Assembly (NCBI GenBank): GCA_963770295.1
Contig: CAVYPA010000024.1
Location: forward strand, 184,091-248,090
DNA from: AWTP1-13 sp963770295
Lineage (GTDB): Bacteria > Pseudomonadota > Alphaproteobacteria > Rhizobiales > Hyphomicrobiaceae
DNA: 64,000 bases
Direction: 5' to 3'
The notes under the pieces were generated by a model that did not search any database, was not told the origin of the DNA, and worked only from the letters and a program-made list of their open reading frames with translations. Shown piece after piece: positions 54,399 to 63,999 of this stretch. How positions within the stretch are numbered: position 1 is the first letter of the stretch; each line of letters begins with the position of its first letter. The translations under genes and the position numbers were made by a program.

Positions 54399-55172
54399 TC
54401 ACGGGACGGCCTCAAAACCACCAGATACTCGAATGGGCGACATTGGTAGCGCCAGACCGTCGGTGACGACACGTGCAGCATCGAGGCGCACCTCGCGACC
54501 CCGGTCGGGAACAAGTGCTATGGCAATGCGACTGTCGACCGCCGGCCGGAACAACGCGAACCAGCATCTGTTTGCCGCCTCTGATGGCAGTGAAGCACGA
54601 ATGAGTGAGGGAGCACGAAGATCGAAGGTGACGTGCACAAGTTTCGTGTCGATTCCTGTCCCGCAGGCCTTCACATAAGCTTCCTTCAGCGACCATAGAT
54701 CAAGAAAGCGGGCAACTTGCTCCGGCTGAGGCACGGCGCAAATCTGCGCGCGTTCGTCGGTAGAACAGACGCCTGCCATCAGCCTCTCGAGGTCGTTGAT
54801 GTGCGAGCGACATTCCACGTCGACGCCGACCTCTCCGTCACGGCTGATGGCGCCCGCCACGTGCCCACGCGTATGCGACAGGCTGAAGTGAAGCGGCGGA
54901 CCGTCGACAGCTGGCGCCGATAGGTAAGGCTTGCCGAGCGCGGTGCGTTCGAAACACCAGGCTTCCGGCGGATGGTTCGGCACGACGGATGTCAACGTGC
55001 GCCGAAGCAGGGCATGCGCCGCCGCATAGTCTCGCCGATCCTCGGAGGCCAAGAAGCGGTGATAGGTCTTTGTTTCTTGCGCGTCGAGCAGCGCGGCATC
55101 GCGCGCCGTATCCGTGTCCGTCAATGTTGTCGTAATAGCGCAGCGCAGATGCAGGAGCGGGAGGTGCGTCAT
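54399..55172 (-). CDS. Sfp-type 4'-phosphopantetheinyl transferase
   Basis: A 257-residue enzyme that adds the phosphopantetheine arm to carrier proteins. Motifs: FSLSHTRGHVAGAIS (about 96-110), GVDVE (116-120; Asp118 and Glu120 bind Mg2+) and WSLKEAYVKACGTG (160-173; Glu164). Length and motif order match the Sfp/AcpT family. No NRPS, PKS or carrier-protein gene is present in the window, so its client is elsewhere. It converges on the second exchanger gene, 73 bp away. Confidence 0.93.
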   Translation of the reverse strand: MTHLPLLHLRCAITTTLTDTDTARDAALLDAQETKTYHRFLASEDRRDYAAAHALLRRTLTSVVPNHPPEAWCFERTALGKPYLSAPAVDGPPLHFSLSHTRGHVAGAISRDGEVGVDVECRSHINDLERLMAGVCSTDERAQICAVPQPEQVARFLDLWSLKEAYVKACGTGIDTKLVHVTFDLRAPSLIRASLPSEAANRCWFALFRPAVDSRIAIALVPDRGREVRLDAARVVTDGLALPMSPIRVSGGFEAVP

Positions 55173-55483
55173 ATCCCTCAGGGCTCAAACTCAGCGCCGA
55201 ACTCTGCTTCGATGTCTATAGCCGAGCCGACGCACCACCTCCTCGCCTTCCGATGAGCGGTGCGGCAGCGTTATCGGGACGCTATTATGATCCAGTGTCG
55301 ATGTCCACGGCGGCTCGCCCCAAGCACCGAATTGGCCCCGGAGAGGGGCTGCTTCGGAGCAGCGAGACCAAAGTGCTGCCGGCGCGCGTGCATCATCCCT
55401 TTTGATCAGGCGATGGCGCGCATCGGCCATGGCCGGCTTCCCGCAACTTTGCTCAGCGTGGCGATAGTGTCGGCCAACGAGCT
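55173..55483. other. Intergenic, 311 bp
   Basis: Between pirin and the phosphopantetheinyl transferase gene, both minus. Frames on either strand are short and unrecognised. Confidence 0.4.
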
Positions 55484-56392
55484 CTAGCCGTTCTTGATGA
55501 AGGTTCCGTCCTGGAGCTCCCGCAACGCTTGCTTCAGTTCGGCCTGGCTATTCATCACAATCGGACCGTACCAGGCGACCGGCTCCTGCAGCGGCTTGCC
55601 TGAAACCAGAAGAAAGCGAATGCCCACATCGCCGGCCTGGACAACGACCTCATCGCCGCGGTCAAACTCGACCAGGGAACGGTTGCCCGTGCTCTCGCGC
55701 CGCACGATCTCGGCCCCGTCGATTTCCTTCTCGGTAAGCACGCCAAAGGGTTGCGAAGCCCCGCGAAACGATCCTGATCCCTCGAACACGTAAGCGAAGG
55801 CATGCCGTTCGGTCTCAACGGGCAAAGTCTTGCGCAATCCGGGCGGCACCCAAATATCGAGATAGCGGGGCTCGGCGGCGACACCCTCAACCGGACCGCG
55901 CTTGCCCCAAAAATCGCCGCAAACAATGCGCACGCGCGTCCCGTCGTCGTCGACGATCTCGGGGATTTCGGCGGCCTTGACGTCCTGATAGCGCGGTGCG
56001 GTCATCTTCAAAGATGCGGGAAGATTGGCCCAAAGCTGAAAACCGTGCATGCGACCGCGCGCATCGCCCTCAGGCATTTCCTGGTGCAGTATGCCACTAC
56101 CGGCGGTCATCCACTGTACGTCGCCGGCGCGGAGCGCCCCCTTGTTGCCAAGGCTATCGCGGTGCTCGACCGTTCCCGCCAGCACATAGGTGATGGTTTC
56201 GATGCCGCGGTGTGGGTGCCAGGGAAAGCCCGCCCGATAGTCTTCGGGCCGATCGTTCCGGAAGTCATCGAGCAGCAGGAAAGGATCGAAGGCGGTGGTA
56301 TCGCCGAAGCCGAAAGCGCGTCGCAGCTTGACCCCAGCGCCTTCAACCGCAGGTTTGGATTGCGTGACTCTCTTGACCGGTCGGATGGACAT
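55484..56392 (-). CDS. Pirin family protein
   Basis: A bicupin protein of 302 residues; ATG 56392 is chosen because GGGAG lies 8 bp upstream and the family opens with IRPVKRVTQS. The metal-binding cupin motif is FPWHPHRGIETITYVLAGTV with HRDS; SGILHQEMPEG and HGFQLWANLP follow, all pirin hallmarks. Bacterial pirins act as quercetinases or redox-linked regulators. It lies 16 bp downstream of the FMN reductase gene on the same strand: an operon controlled, probably, by the divergent HxlR regulator. Confidence 0.93.
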   Translation of the reverse strand: MSIRPVKRVTQSKPAVEGAGVKLRRAFGFGDTTAFDPFLLLDDFRNDRPEDYRAGFPWHPHRGIETITYVLAGTVEHRDSLGNKGALRAGDVQWMTAGSGILHQEMPEGDARGRMHGFQLWANLPASLKMTAPRYQDVKAAEIPEIVDDDGTRVRIVCGDFWGKRGPVEGVAAEPRYLDIWVPPGLRKTLPVETERHAFAYVFEGSGSFRGASQPFGVLTEKEIDGAEIVRRESTGNRSLVEFDRGDEVVVQAGDVGIRFLLVSGKPLQEPVAWYGPIVMNSQAELKQALRELQDGTFIKNG

Positions 56393-56408
56393 GGGGGTGC
56401 TCCCGTTG

Positions 56409-56993
56409 CTAAGCGGCGATCGCGCGCTTGCTGGCGTTAAAGTGGCCGGCAATCTCGGCAAAGCGATTGGCGAAAGATTGCAGAAATGCGGCCGTGCTGG
56501 CATCGGTTATCACGTTGCTATCGTCGATCAGGTCGGGCCGGAAGCTAATATAGGCCTCCCCGCCCATGACCAAGGCACCAAGATTGCCGAGAACTTGCCT
56601 CAGATGCTGTTGCGCGATCGCCGAACCGATCGCACCTGGCGAGGTACCGGTGACCCCCGTGGCTTTTCCGGCCCACGAATTTTGGCCGTAGGGCCGCGTA
56701 CCCCAATCGATCGCGTTCTTGAGAACGGCAGGAATTGATCGGTTATGCTCGGGCGTAAAGACAAGAAGGGCGTCGGCAGCCTCCAACTCGGCTTTGAAGC
56801 GGGCAACGCTTGCGGGCAATGGGCTTTCCAGATCTTGATTGTACATGGGCAAATCGTCGATCCGGACAAACCTGATCGCGAGCTTTTCCGCGACGAGCTT
56901 GGCAAAGGCCTCGGCGAGCTTGCGATTGATGGACTGGCGGCGATTGCTTCCGACCACGACAGCAACATTGACCTTTGGCATGGTTTGCCCCAT
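56409..56993 (-). CDS. NADPH-dependent FMN reductase (ChrR/YieF-like)
   Basis: A 194-residue flavodoxin-like reductase. The FMN phosphate site is VGSNRRQSINRKLAE (about 15-29), and the second loop is TPEHNRSIPAVLKNAIDW. The family includes quinone and chromate reductases and azoreductases. The first ATG (56993) and Met5 are both usable starts. It is divergent from the HxlR regulator (32 bp), the usual pairing where HxlR senses quinones or electrophiles. Confidence 0.92.
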   Translation of the reverse strand: MGQTMPKVNVAVVVGSNRRQSINRKLAEAFAKLVAEKLAIRFVRIDDLPMYNQDLESPLPASVARFKAELEAADALLVFTPEHNRSIPAVLKNAIDWGTRPYGQNSWAGKATGVTGTSPGAIGSAIAQQHLRQVLGNLGALVMGGEAYISFRPDLIDDSNVITDASTAAFLQSFANRFAEIAGHFNASKRAIAA

Positions 56994-57025
56994 CTAAGTT
57001 ACCCTATGATACTGGGGCTAAATAG

Positions 57026-57451
57026 ATGCCTAGCAAGCGAACGCAAGAGCGCACATCAATGTTACCCGGTAACCTACATGTGCCCGAGGACTGCCGGGCC
57101 GTCAGCGAGGTTCTCGATCGGGTCGGTGACAAGTGGAGCGTGCTCGTCGTGGTCATGCTGGGAAATGGCCCGAAACGGTTCAATGAGCTGCGCCGCTCCA
57201 TCGCTACCATTTCACAGCGCATGCTCACCTTGACGTTGCGCGGTTTGGAGCGGGATGGCCTCGTCACGCGGACGGTGTTTGCGACCATCCCTCCACGTGT
57301 GGACTACGAGCTCACCGAACTCGGCCGATCGCTACTGACACCGGTGGATGCCCTGGGACGCTGGGCGCGAGAACATCACGCCAAGATCGTAAGGGCACGC
57401 GAACGCTTCGATACAATCGCAAAGGGGCGCGCGCGACAGGAGGCCGGTTGA
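57026..57451 (+). CDS. HxlR family transcriptional regulator
   Basis: A 141-residue winged-helix regulator. The HxlR core CRAVSEVLDRVGDKWSVLVV starts at Cys23, the conserved redox-sensing cysteine of quinone-responsive members (YodB/QorR-like). FNELRRSIATISQRMLTLTL and GLVTRTVFATIPPRVDYELT complete the domain. It faces away from the FMN reductase-pirin operon across a 32-bp gap, so operator and promoters overlap there; it is the likely repressor of that operon and itself. Confidence 0.93.
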   Translation: MPSKRTQERTSMLPGNLHVPEDCRAVSEVLDRVGDKWSVLVVVMLGNGPKRFNELRRSIATISQRMLTLTLRGLERDGLVTRTVFATIPPRVDYELTELGRSLLTPVDALGRWAREHHAKIVRARERFDTIAKGRARQEAG

Positions 57452-57556
57452 TAGGGTGGTTTTTCTTGGCATCAGGCCCGGCCGGGCAAACCGTAGCGGT
57501 CGTTGGTAGCCGAGCCCGCGACTTGGATTGGGCAAGCCGCGCCACCGAGGTCGACG

Positions 57557-58234
57557 TCACCACATACCCGGCACGAGCCGATGCGGTGTCGTGCGCATGT
57601 AGTCTGCATAGCCCGACAGGTTCTTCGCCAAAAAGCGTTCCTCTTCCAGCAACCGCCAGACCAGCGCGGCGAGCGCGGGCACGAGCATCAGGAGCCCCCA
57701 CCATGACCCCAAGGCGAGTGGAATGCCCAAGAGCATCACCAGTGCGCAACTGTACATTGGGTGGCGCACCAGCGCATACGGCCCGGTCGAGATGACCTTC
57801 TGGTCCTCGGCGACCTGGATGGTGGCGGCACCATAGGTATTCTCCCGGAAGACGAAGTAAAACCCGAGATAGGCGATGATGATCAGAAGATCGCCGCACA
57901 TGACGATCGACGGCGGTACCTGCGACCAGGCCAGCCGGTGGTCGATGGCCGAAACGACCGGCAGGGCGCCGACTGCCAGCAGGGCAACCGCCATGATGAG
58001 CTTCTGCGCAGGCTCTGTTTCGGCGCCGGGCCCGGCGCGCATCCGGCGCTCAAGAAGCTTGGGGTCGTTGATCGCGAGATAAACGGTGATCGCCAGCGAG
58101 CAGGCAAAGAAGACGGCCGTAAACAGCCACGCTTGAACATAATCGAACGTCCAAGCGGGTAGGAAGACCAAGGCCCCCACGATGAGCGGGAGCTGGAGGA
58201 GGCTGAGCGCCACTCTAAGGTAGAGTTTGTCCAT
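57557..58234 (-). CDS. Isoprenylcysteine methyltransferase-like membrane protein (ICMT/PEMT family)
   Basis: A 225-residue membrane protein with five hydrophobic helices. ATG 58234 follows an AAGGGG ribosome site by about 7 bp. The C-terminal signature ISTGPYALVRHPMYSCALVM then EEERFLAKNLSGYADYM is that of the ICMT/NnrU/PEMT superfamily of membrane methyltransferases (SAM-binding RHPxY and EE). The substrate in bacteria is unknown. It stands alone, convergent with hxlR. Confidence 0.88.
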   Translation of the reverse strand: MDKLYLRVALSLLQLPLIVGALVFLPAWTFDYVQAWLFTAVFFACSLAITVYLAINDPKLLERRMRAGPGAETEPAQKLIMAVALLAVGALPVVSAIDHRLAWSQVPPSIVMCGDLLIIIAYLGFYFVFRENTYGAATIQVAEDQKVISTGPYALVRHPMYSCALVMLLGIPLALGSWWGLLMLVPALAALVWRLLEEERFLAKNLSGYADYMRTTPHRLVPGMW

Positions 58235-58555
58235 TTTGCTGCCCCTTAGCGGAAGATTTGCCGCCACGACGTCTTTTCAAGGAAGAGCTAGGCGACCTCG
58301 ACAAGAAGACAAGGCTGGTGCGGCCGGCTGTAAGTCGAGCGCTGGCGCGGTCGGATGACCCAGCCATTGCCACGGCGAGGCGGCTGACGGAGCCTTTGTC
58401 GCTTGCCTGATGCGCGCCGACCCGAGCTTTGGCTCACGCCGGGACGGCGGCGGCCGTCTTTTGACCGGGCCCACCACCGCGCCGCTGCGCCTCTGAGCCG
58501 AGTTCCGCAAAATCCGCGCGGCGGCGACAATCGTGCAGCGGTTGGGAGGCACGGC
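58235..58555. other. Intergenic, 321 bp
   Basis: Between divergent genes (ICMT-like and the broken GST). No features recognised. Confidence 0.4.
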
Positions 58556-59192
58556 ATGAGACGGATTGGCAATGATCTATCACCTTACGTTCGTCGCGTG
58601 GCGGTGAGCCTGAACATCCTCTATTGGCCGTTTGAACTCGATGAGGTCTTCGTATTCAAGGACCCGGCCGTGGTTCGGCGATACAATCCGCTCGTACGTA
58701 TTCCGGTGCTGGTGCTCGATGATGGCAGCAACCTTTTCGAGAGCGCTGCCATTCTCGACGAGATCGATCGTCTCAGCGGGACGGAAACAGTGTCTGACGC
58801 CAAGCCAAGGCCTGCAACGGCGTCGCGTTGTATAGACGACCGCAATCGCCGTGGCGTGCGCGGAGAAGGCTCAGTGGTCCTTTTACGAAGGTCGCGTGCG
58901 ACCCGCGGAGAAGCTGCACACACCTTGGATCGAGCACAACGACAAGCAGGTCCTCGCTGGCTTCGAACATTTGGACGGGATCGCAGCCAAGGTCGGCCTC
59001 GAGGGCTGGATTGCTGGGACGCAAGCCATCAGCCAGGCCGACGTGACGACGGCCGTCGCCTACACCTTCGCCAGCACGGTGCGGCCAAGGTTGGATTTGG
59101 CGGGACGATTTCCCCGGCTATCGCACTTTGCCGAGCGCTGCGAGGCGTTACCAGCGTTCCTAAAGGCGCCAGTACCTTCCATTCCCAGTTGA
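58556..59192 (+). pseudogene. Glutathione S-transferase, broken
   Basis: ATG 58556 begins MRRIGNDLSPYVRRVAVSLN, and the thioredoxin-like N-domain runs to ESAAILDEIDRLSG (the ES pair binds glutathione). Near 58795 the frame shifts; the continuing frame (LTPSQGLQRRRVV) meets TAG at 58833-58835. Beyond it TTAIAVACAEKAQWSFYEGR and SQADVTTAVAYTF give an intact C-terminal helical domain to a stop at 59192. One shift plus one nonsense codon, so inactive. It is convergent with an intact GST gene 10 bp away. Confidence 0.82.
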
Positions 59193-59201
59193 TCCTCGCC
59201 A

Positions 59202-60005
59202 CTAGGTGCGATGCCCGCCTTGCTTGAGCGGCGCCGGCAGGGCAGGCCCTGGCCACAGCACGCGCCCCTCATCGATCTCCTTGAAGAACCATTGCTGAAA
59301 GCCGCGCGCCAAGAGCCACTCGATGCGATCACCACGCCAGAAGATGCGTTTCTTCTCCAGATCCAGCTGTTGCATATGCGCCAAGTAGCGTCTTGCTCGC
59401 TGTGTGTCAGCGGCGCAAATCGGCTGCGATCGCACCAACTTGAACCATCGCGTCAGATTGGGGTGCACGTCTGCGGAAAACTCGACCTCCATTGCCTTCG
59501 CACTCGCCATGTGCGGAAAGAGCGCAATGTCAGAAATGGAGAATGGCCCGCTCAGATATTCGCGATCCGCAAGCTCGCGGTCGAGTGCATCGTACACAAG
59601 CCGGAGGTCGGCGCGCGCCGCCGCGAGCAAACCGTCGGGCATACGGTCGGGGCGATCCGCCCATTTCCAATAGGAAACATCGACCAGAATGGGATCGATA
59701 AAGGTGTCGGCCGCACGCTCCCAAGCCCGGGCGTGGACGCGAGCGGCGGGAGAGCCGGGATAGATCGGCTGCGTTGGGTAGCAATGCTCCAGGTAGGCCA
59801 CGATGTCGGCCGAGTTCACAACAACGATATCATCCTCGATCAGCGCCGGCACTTCGACGCGGCCGTTCACCTGTTTAAGGGCAGCGTGATTGGCCTTCAG
59901 CAGGCCATCCACGACCTCATAGTCGATGCCCTTGAAGTCGAGGACCATTCGCACCTTGCGGGCGAAGGGACTGAACGCACTATCGTAGAGTTTGATCATG
60001 GGCAC
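59202..60005 (-). CDS. Glutathione S-transferase family protein
   Basis: A 267-residue GST. The N-domain opens MIKLYDSAFSPFARKVRMVL with the catalytic Ser/Cys region at SPFARK, a conserved VPALIEDDIVVVNSADIVAY (the SAD turn replacing E/Q-S) and a C-terminal helical domain with SISDIALFPHMASA (N-cap box). A C-terminal extension of about 50 residues (FQQWFFKEIDEGRVLW) exceeds the usual GST length. It sits convergent with the broken GST, suggesting paralogues of which only this one is kept. Confidence 0.88.
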   Translation of the reverse strand: MPMIKLYDSAFSPFARKVRMVLDFKGIDYEVVDGLLKANHAALKQVNGRVEVPALIEDDIVVVNSADIVAYLEHCYPTQPIYPGSPAARVHARAWERAADTFIDPILVDVSYWKWADRPDRMPDGLLAAARADLRLVYDALDRELADREYLSGPFSISDIALFPHMASAKAMEVEFSADVHPNLTRWFKLVRSQPICAADTQRARRYLAHMQQLDLEKKRIFWRGDRIEWLLARGFQQWFFKEIDEGRVLWPGPALPAPLKQGGHRT

Positions 60006-60173
60006 TCATCCTGCAGGAGCAATTCGCCAACGACAGCATGGCGTCGGCGCGTTCGCAAGACGGCAAAAGCCACGCTCGAGTTCGCATCGGGCCGCCGCAT
60101 CCCCCAATCCGATCATCAGATGCAACATATACCGATGCAGCAATTGCCGCACCCGGTGCATCGACCCCGCTTG

Positions 60174-60641
60174 CTAGCGATCCTTACGACGGACGCTGAT
60201 TTGGCCGTTGTTTTCGAGAATCGCAAAATGTACATCCGTGACCGCCGCACAACCGGCGGCCCGAAGGGCTGCCTCGAGCTCATGCTGGGTCAGTCTCTCG
60301 CGGTTCATCACGTCCCGATAAACATGACCATCGTGAATGATGATTTGCGGTTTACCCTCCACAAACTGTTCAAAACGCTTGCTCCTGAAAGTCGCGTAAC
60401 CGATCACCCAGTTCAGTGCCACCAGTGTCGAGGCCGAGATCAAACCGCCGATTACAGAATTGTCGCCACCGTTCATTGAGTTCTGAACGGCGTTGCTCAG
60501 GACCAGAAGCAACACCAGATCGAAAGGTGCGAGCTGGCCGACTTGGCGCTTTCCGCTCAAACGCAACAAGACAATCAGAAACAGGTACACAATTGCGCCA
60601 CGCACTAAAAATTCCCACCACGGCACCGCCATCGTCCACAT
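60174..60641 (-). CDS. DUF421 (YetF-like) membrane protein
   Basis: A 155-residue protein with three membrane helices (about 10-30, 42-60 and 64-82) followed by a cytosolic DUF421 domain with GKPQIIIHDGHVYRDVMNRE, LTQHELEAALRAAG and FAILENNGQISV. YetF/YcaP relatives are small, multi-copy envelope proteins of unknown role, linked to spore and stress physiology. It stands alone, 168 bp upstream of the GST gene on the same strand. Confidence 0.9.
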   Translation of the reverse strand: MWTMAVPWWEFLVRGAIVYLFLIVLLRLSGKRQVGQLAPFDLVLLLVLSNAVQNSMNGGDNSVIGGLISASTLVALNWVIGYATFRSKRFEQFVEGKPQIIIHDGHVYRDVMNRERLTQHELEAALRAAGCAAVTDVHFAILENNGQISVRRKDR

Positions 60642-61355
60642 CGGTCGTTCTCCTTCCCGTCTTGCTTATACCGCACGTCGCACCTCTAGCGCTCGACACC
60701 GCGCGATACCCACCGCACCGCTTAGTCTTCGGCATGGCTTTTGGCTGAGTGATAGCATTGCCGAGGCAGTCGCGGCCATCTACGCTGATGAGCCGCAAGC
60801 TGGCCCAATCTCGCCGTGCTTTCGGCAAAATCAATGCCCGCCGCGTACCGGCCCTATGGCTCGGTTGAGAGCGGATTTGATCTATGCTCCCAACTGGTTG
60901 CCACAGGCGCTCACCTCCCATGCTGCCTTCGCATGCCGAGCCGATGCGCGACTGCGGCAATGCCATAGTTTAATCGTCTTTCCACGGCATAAATTGTGTT
61001 CGGGGTGTCCAGCGCCAAGGCTGGAGCATATTGCGGGTGTCTGCTCTAGCGGACGGTGCGGGCCGTCAAGCCCCACCCTTGCGCGCGCCTAATTATCAAC
61101 TCAGCTCCCAACGCGCATCGTATCAACGATGCCGACCGCGACAGCCAAGGCTTGTCCGCAATGATCGAGAGCGGACGCCGACCTTCAGGCTCGCGGTCAA
61201 GGATTGAGGCCCTGCTCCGGCGCAGCGGTGCTTGGCGAAGCCATTAGGCGCCGCGGACCGGTTCCTGCGGGCGTGCCAACGAGGTCGCGCCCCCGCTGCA
61301 GGAGCTGCGAGGGTCGCGGTGGATGCTCCGTTGGCGACGACCCCTGTGCCAAGGG
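60642..61355. other. Intergenic, about 710 bp
   Basis: Lies between the DUF421 gene and the second HWE kinase gene, both on the minus strand. No coding frame with family features was found; the middle (60800-61100) is AT-richer. It may contain the DUF421 promoter and the kinase terminator. Confidence 0.35.
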
Positions 61356-63999
61356 CTAAGACAGATTCGCGTGATGGCCGCTTGCGCGGTGGTCGCTGGA
61401 CCCAAGATCGGTCGCAGCATCTCCTGGTGGCTCGCCGGTGCTGAGCCAATGAACGGGAATTTTGATTTCGCAACGAACCCCCTCGTGGGCAAGCACGAGG
61501 TCGACCGTGCCCCCAAGTTCATAGGGTATCAGATCACGAATTACGCTGGTGCCATATCCCGACCGGGTGTCTGGCAGGACCTCGGGGCCACCGCTCTCCA
61601 CCCACTCGATACAAAGCCGGCCACCTGATTGTCCGTTCTGCCCTTGGCTCCAGCGCACGTACACATTGCCAGCTGCGGTCGAGAGCGCGCCGAATTTGGC
61701 GGCATTGGTGGCGAGCTCATGGATCACCATCGCAACAGCTTGACCCGCATCGGCGCTCAGAATGTCGTCAGCGCCGTCAATGCGTGTGTTGGTATCGGTC
61801 GCATAGGGTGCGAGCTCGCGCTGGACCAACTGAGCAAGCGGTATTCCCTGCCAGCGCCGATGGCTGAGCAGCTCGTGCGTCGCCGCCATCGATTGAATAC
61901 GTCCCTCTAACGCAGCGACGAAATCCGCCATCGAGCTGTTTGTCTCTTGCGTCCGCGAGGCCACTACTGCGACGATGGCAAGGACATTTTTGACCCGGTG
62001 GTCGAGCTCCGCAATCAGCAGGTTCTTTTGTTCTTCAAGAGCCTTGCGCTCGGTGATGTCCCGCGTCAGACCCTTTATGCGCAAGAGGCCGCCCGCAGCG
62101 TCAAATTCACCTTTTGCCGTTTCCTCAAGCCAAACCTGTCGGCCATCCGGACGGATGAAGCGGAAGTTCATGGCGTATGATGGCTGTCCTGGACAAAGCT
62201 TGCGAATATTCGTCTTGACGCCATCACGATCCTCGCGATGGACCCGCCTTAAGAAATCATCGTGTTGCGTGCCGCTGCCGCTTTGCGGTTGGTATCCCAG
62301 GATTTCGACAGCCCTATCACAGCGCTTCGATACACGCGTGGCGGCGTCCCATTCGAAAGCCATCACCTGTCCGGCCGCCATGGCATCCACCAAAAGGGCA
62401 TTGCTCTCGCTCAGCAAAGCCTCCGTGTGTTTGCGCTCCGTAACATCGATGTTGACGCCGATTACACGTTCTGGTTGCCCATCGCCATTGTAGGAAATGA
62501 AGCTGCGTGCTTCGATCCAGCGCACACCCCGACCAGGAAGGACCGTGCGATAATCGGCGTTGTACTCGCCCCGTCGACACTCGAATGCGATGCGTCGAAG
62601 ATGGTCGAGCTTTCCGACATCCTCAGGATGCACCCTGATCTGCCATTCACGGCGCGCCGTTTTGGTCGTCCCCTCCGGCAAGCCGTGAATGACCGCATAG
62701 CCTTCGGAAACTTCCATCTGGTCGGTTCTGACATCATAGGCGTAGCTGCCGACGAGCGCGGCTTTGCCTGCCAGCGCGAGCTGAAGGTCGCGCTCGGCGA
62801 GTTCCTGCTCGGCCTTCTTGCGTTGCGTGATATCCCGGACAGTCCCGCGCAAGCTCACGGGCATGCCGCGCGCGTTGCGCACGATTGAGCCGTCGAGTGC
62901 CACCCACCGCGTTTCCGCGGCGCAGGCATGGCTGGGCTGATGCACGACCCGATATTCGGCCTGCCAGGTCCCACCCGTTCGCTCGACCTCCGCCAATCCC
63001 GCGTCGATGCGTGCCCGGTCGTCCGGATGCACGAACCGCCGCACTTCCTTACTCGTGAGCGGTGGCACCTTGTGTCCGTGAATTCTGAGCGGTGCGCACA
63101 TCGCACTCGAGGCCACCCGTGGCAAGGTTGATGCTGAAAGCACCCAGCGAGGCGCCATCAAGTGCCTGCTGAAGATGTTCCTTGCTTTGCTTGAGCACCG
63201 TTTCGCTCCGACGCCGCTCGGCGAACAGCGCCGTAAGAATCAAAACCAAGAGAACGCCAACCAAAACGAGGGTTTGCGCGGCGAGGATGCGGTCTGCAAG
63301 AGGCACGCGCGCGTCGCCAAAGTGTCCCATGCCAAAGATCGTCGACCACAGGACCGCCAGCGTCATGACAAAGGCCGCCGCGGCTGCAAACACCGGTCGG
63401 CAACGTACGGCAATCCAGAGCAACAGCGGAAAGACGAGGGCCACGGGCAACGCCGTTGTCCAAGGCCCTTGCGGCAGTGCTATGAGGATTACGCTCATGA
63501 CAGCCAGGGTCGCCACACCTGCTGCGCCTTCGAGCAACTCGCCACGCGTCGGCGGCTCACGCAGGGCCTGACCCAGTCCGATCAAAACCGGTGCGACCGT
63601 GACGATCCCTAGCGAGCAGGCCGCAAACCAAAGGCGCCAGACATTGAGGGGTGACGCGGCCGGCGCGACCAAGCTGACCGCGGTGGCGGCTCCGACCGCT
63701 GCAAGGGCGGCTCCGATTGCGCTCGCAACCAGAAACCCCAGCACGTGCGGTACGTCTTCTAATTTAAAAAGCCTGCCAAAATTCCGTTCGATCAACCAAG
63801 CGGTAAGTAGGGTTTGAGCCGCGTTGACAAGACCGAAAATAACCGCGACCCAAACATTTCTGCCGACCAAGGCATTGGAGAGCGCGGTACCGCAGACCAC
63901 CCCGACGGCGATAGGTAGGCGTGTGCTCGGACCAAGCGCGATAAGCGCGCCTACGGCGATGCCCGCGGCCGGCCAAAAGATGGCTATGCCTTCTGGCTT
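61356..63999 (-). CDS. MASE1-PAS-HWE sensor histidine kinase, cut by the window edge, one-base frameshift
   Basis: Paralogue of the kinase at 20.2-22.6 kb; the N-terminus lies beyond 64000. Visible parts in order are MASE1 helices (AIFWPAAGIAVGALIALG to ALFAERRRSETVL) and three PAS/PAC modules (ending LRGTVRDITQRKKAEQ, GVNIDVTERKHTEA and LTRDITERKALEE). The HWE core follows with LDHRVKNVLAI, IHELATNAAKFGALS, the W-x-E in IEWVE and RDLIPYELGG. At 63083-63084 one extra base (AA for A on the coding strand) shifts the frame between LECDVRTAQ and IHGHKVPPLT, right inside the first PAS. All else is intact, so error or recent loss are both possible. It has one more PAS than its paralogue. Confidence 0.88.

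Noticed and set aside
59211..60479. 422-codon plus-strand frame opposite the GST and DUF421 genes
   Set aside because: Antisense shadow; the minus-strand genes have clear motifs and starts.
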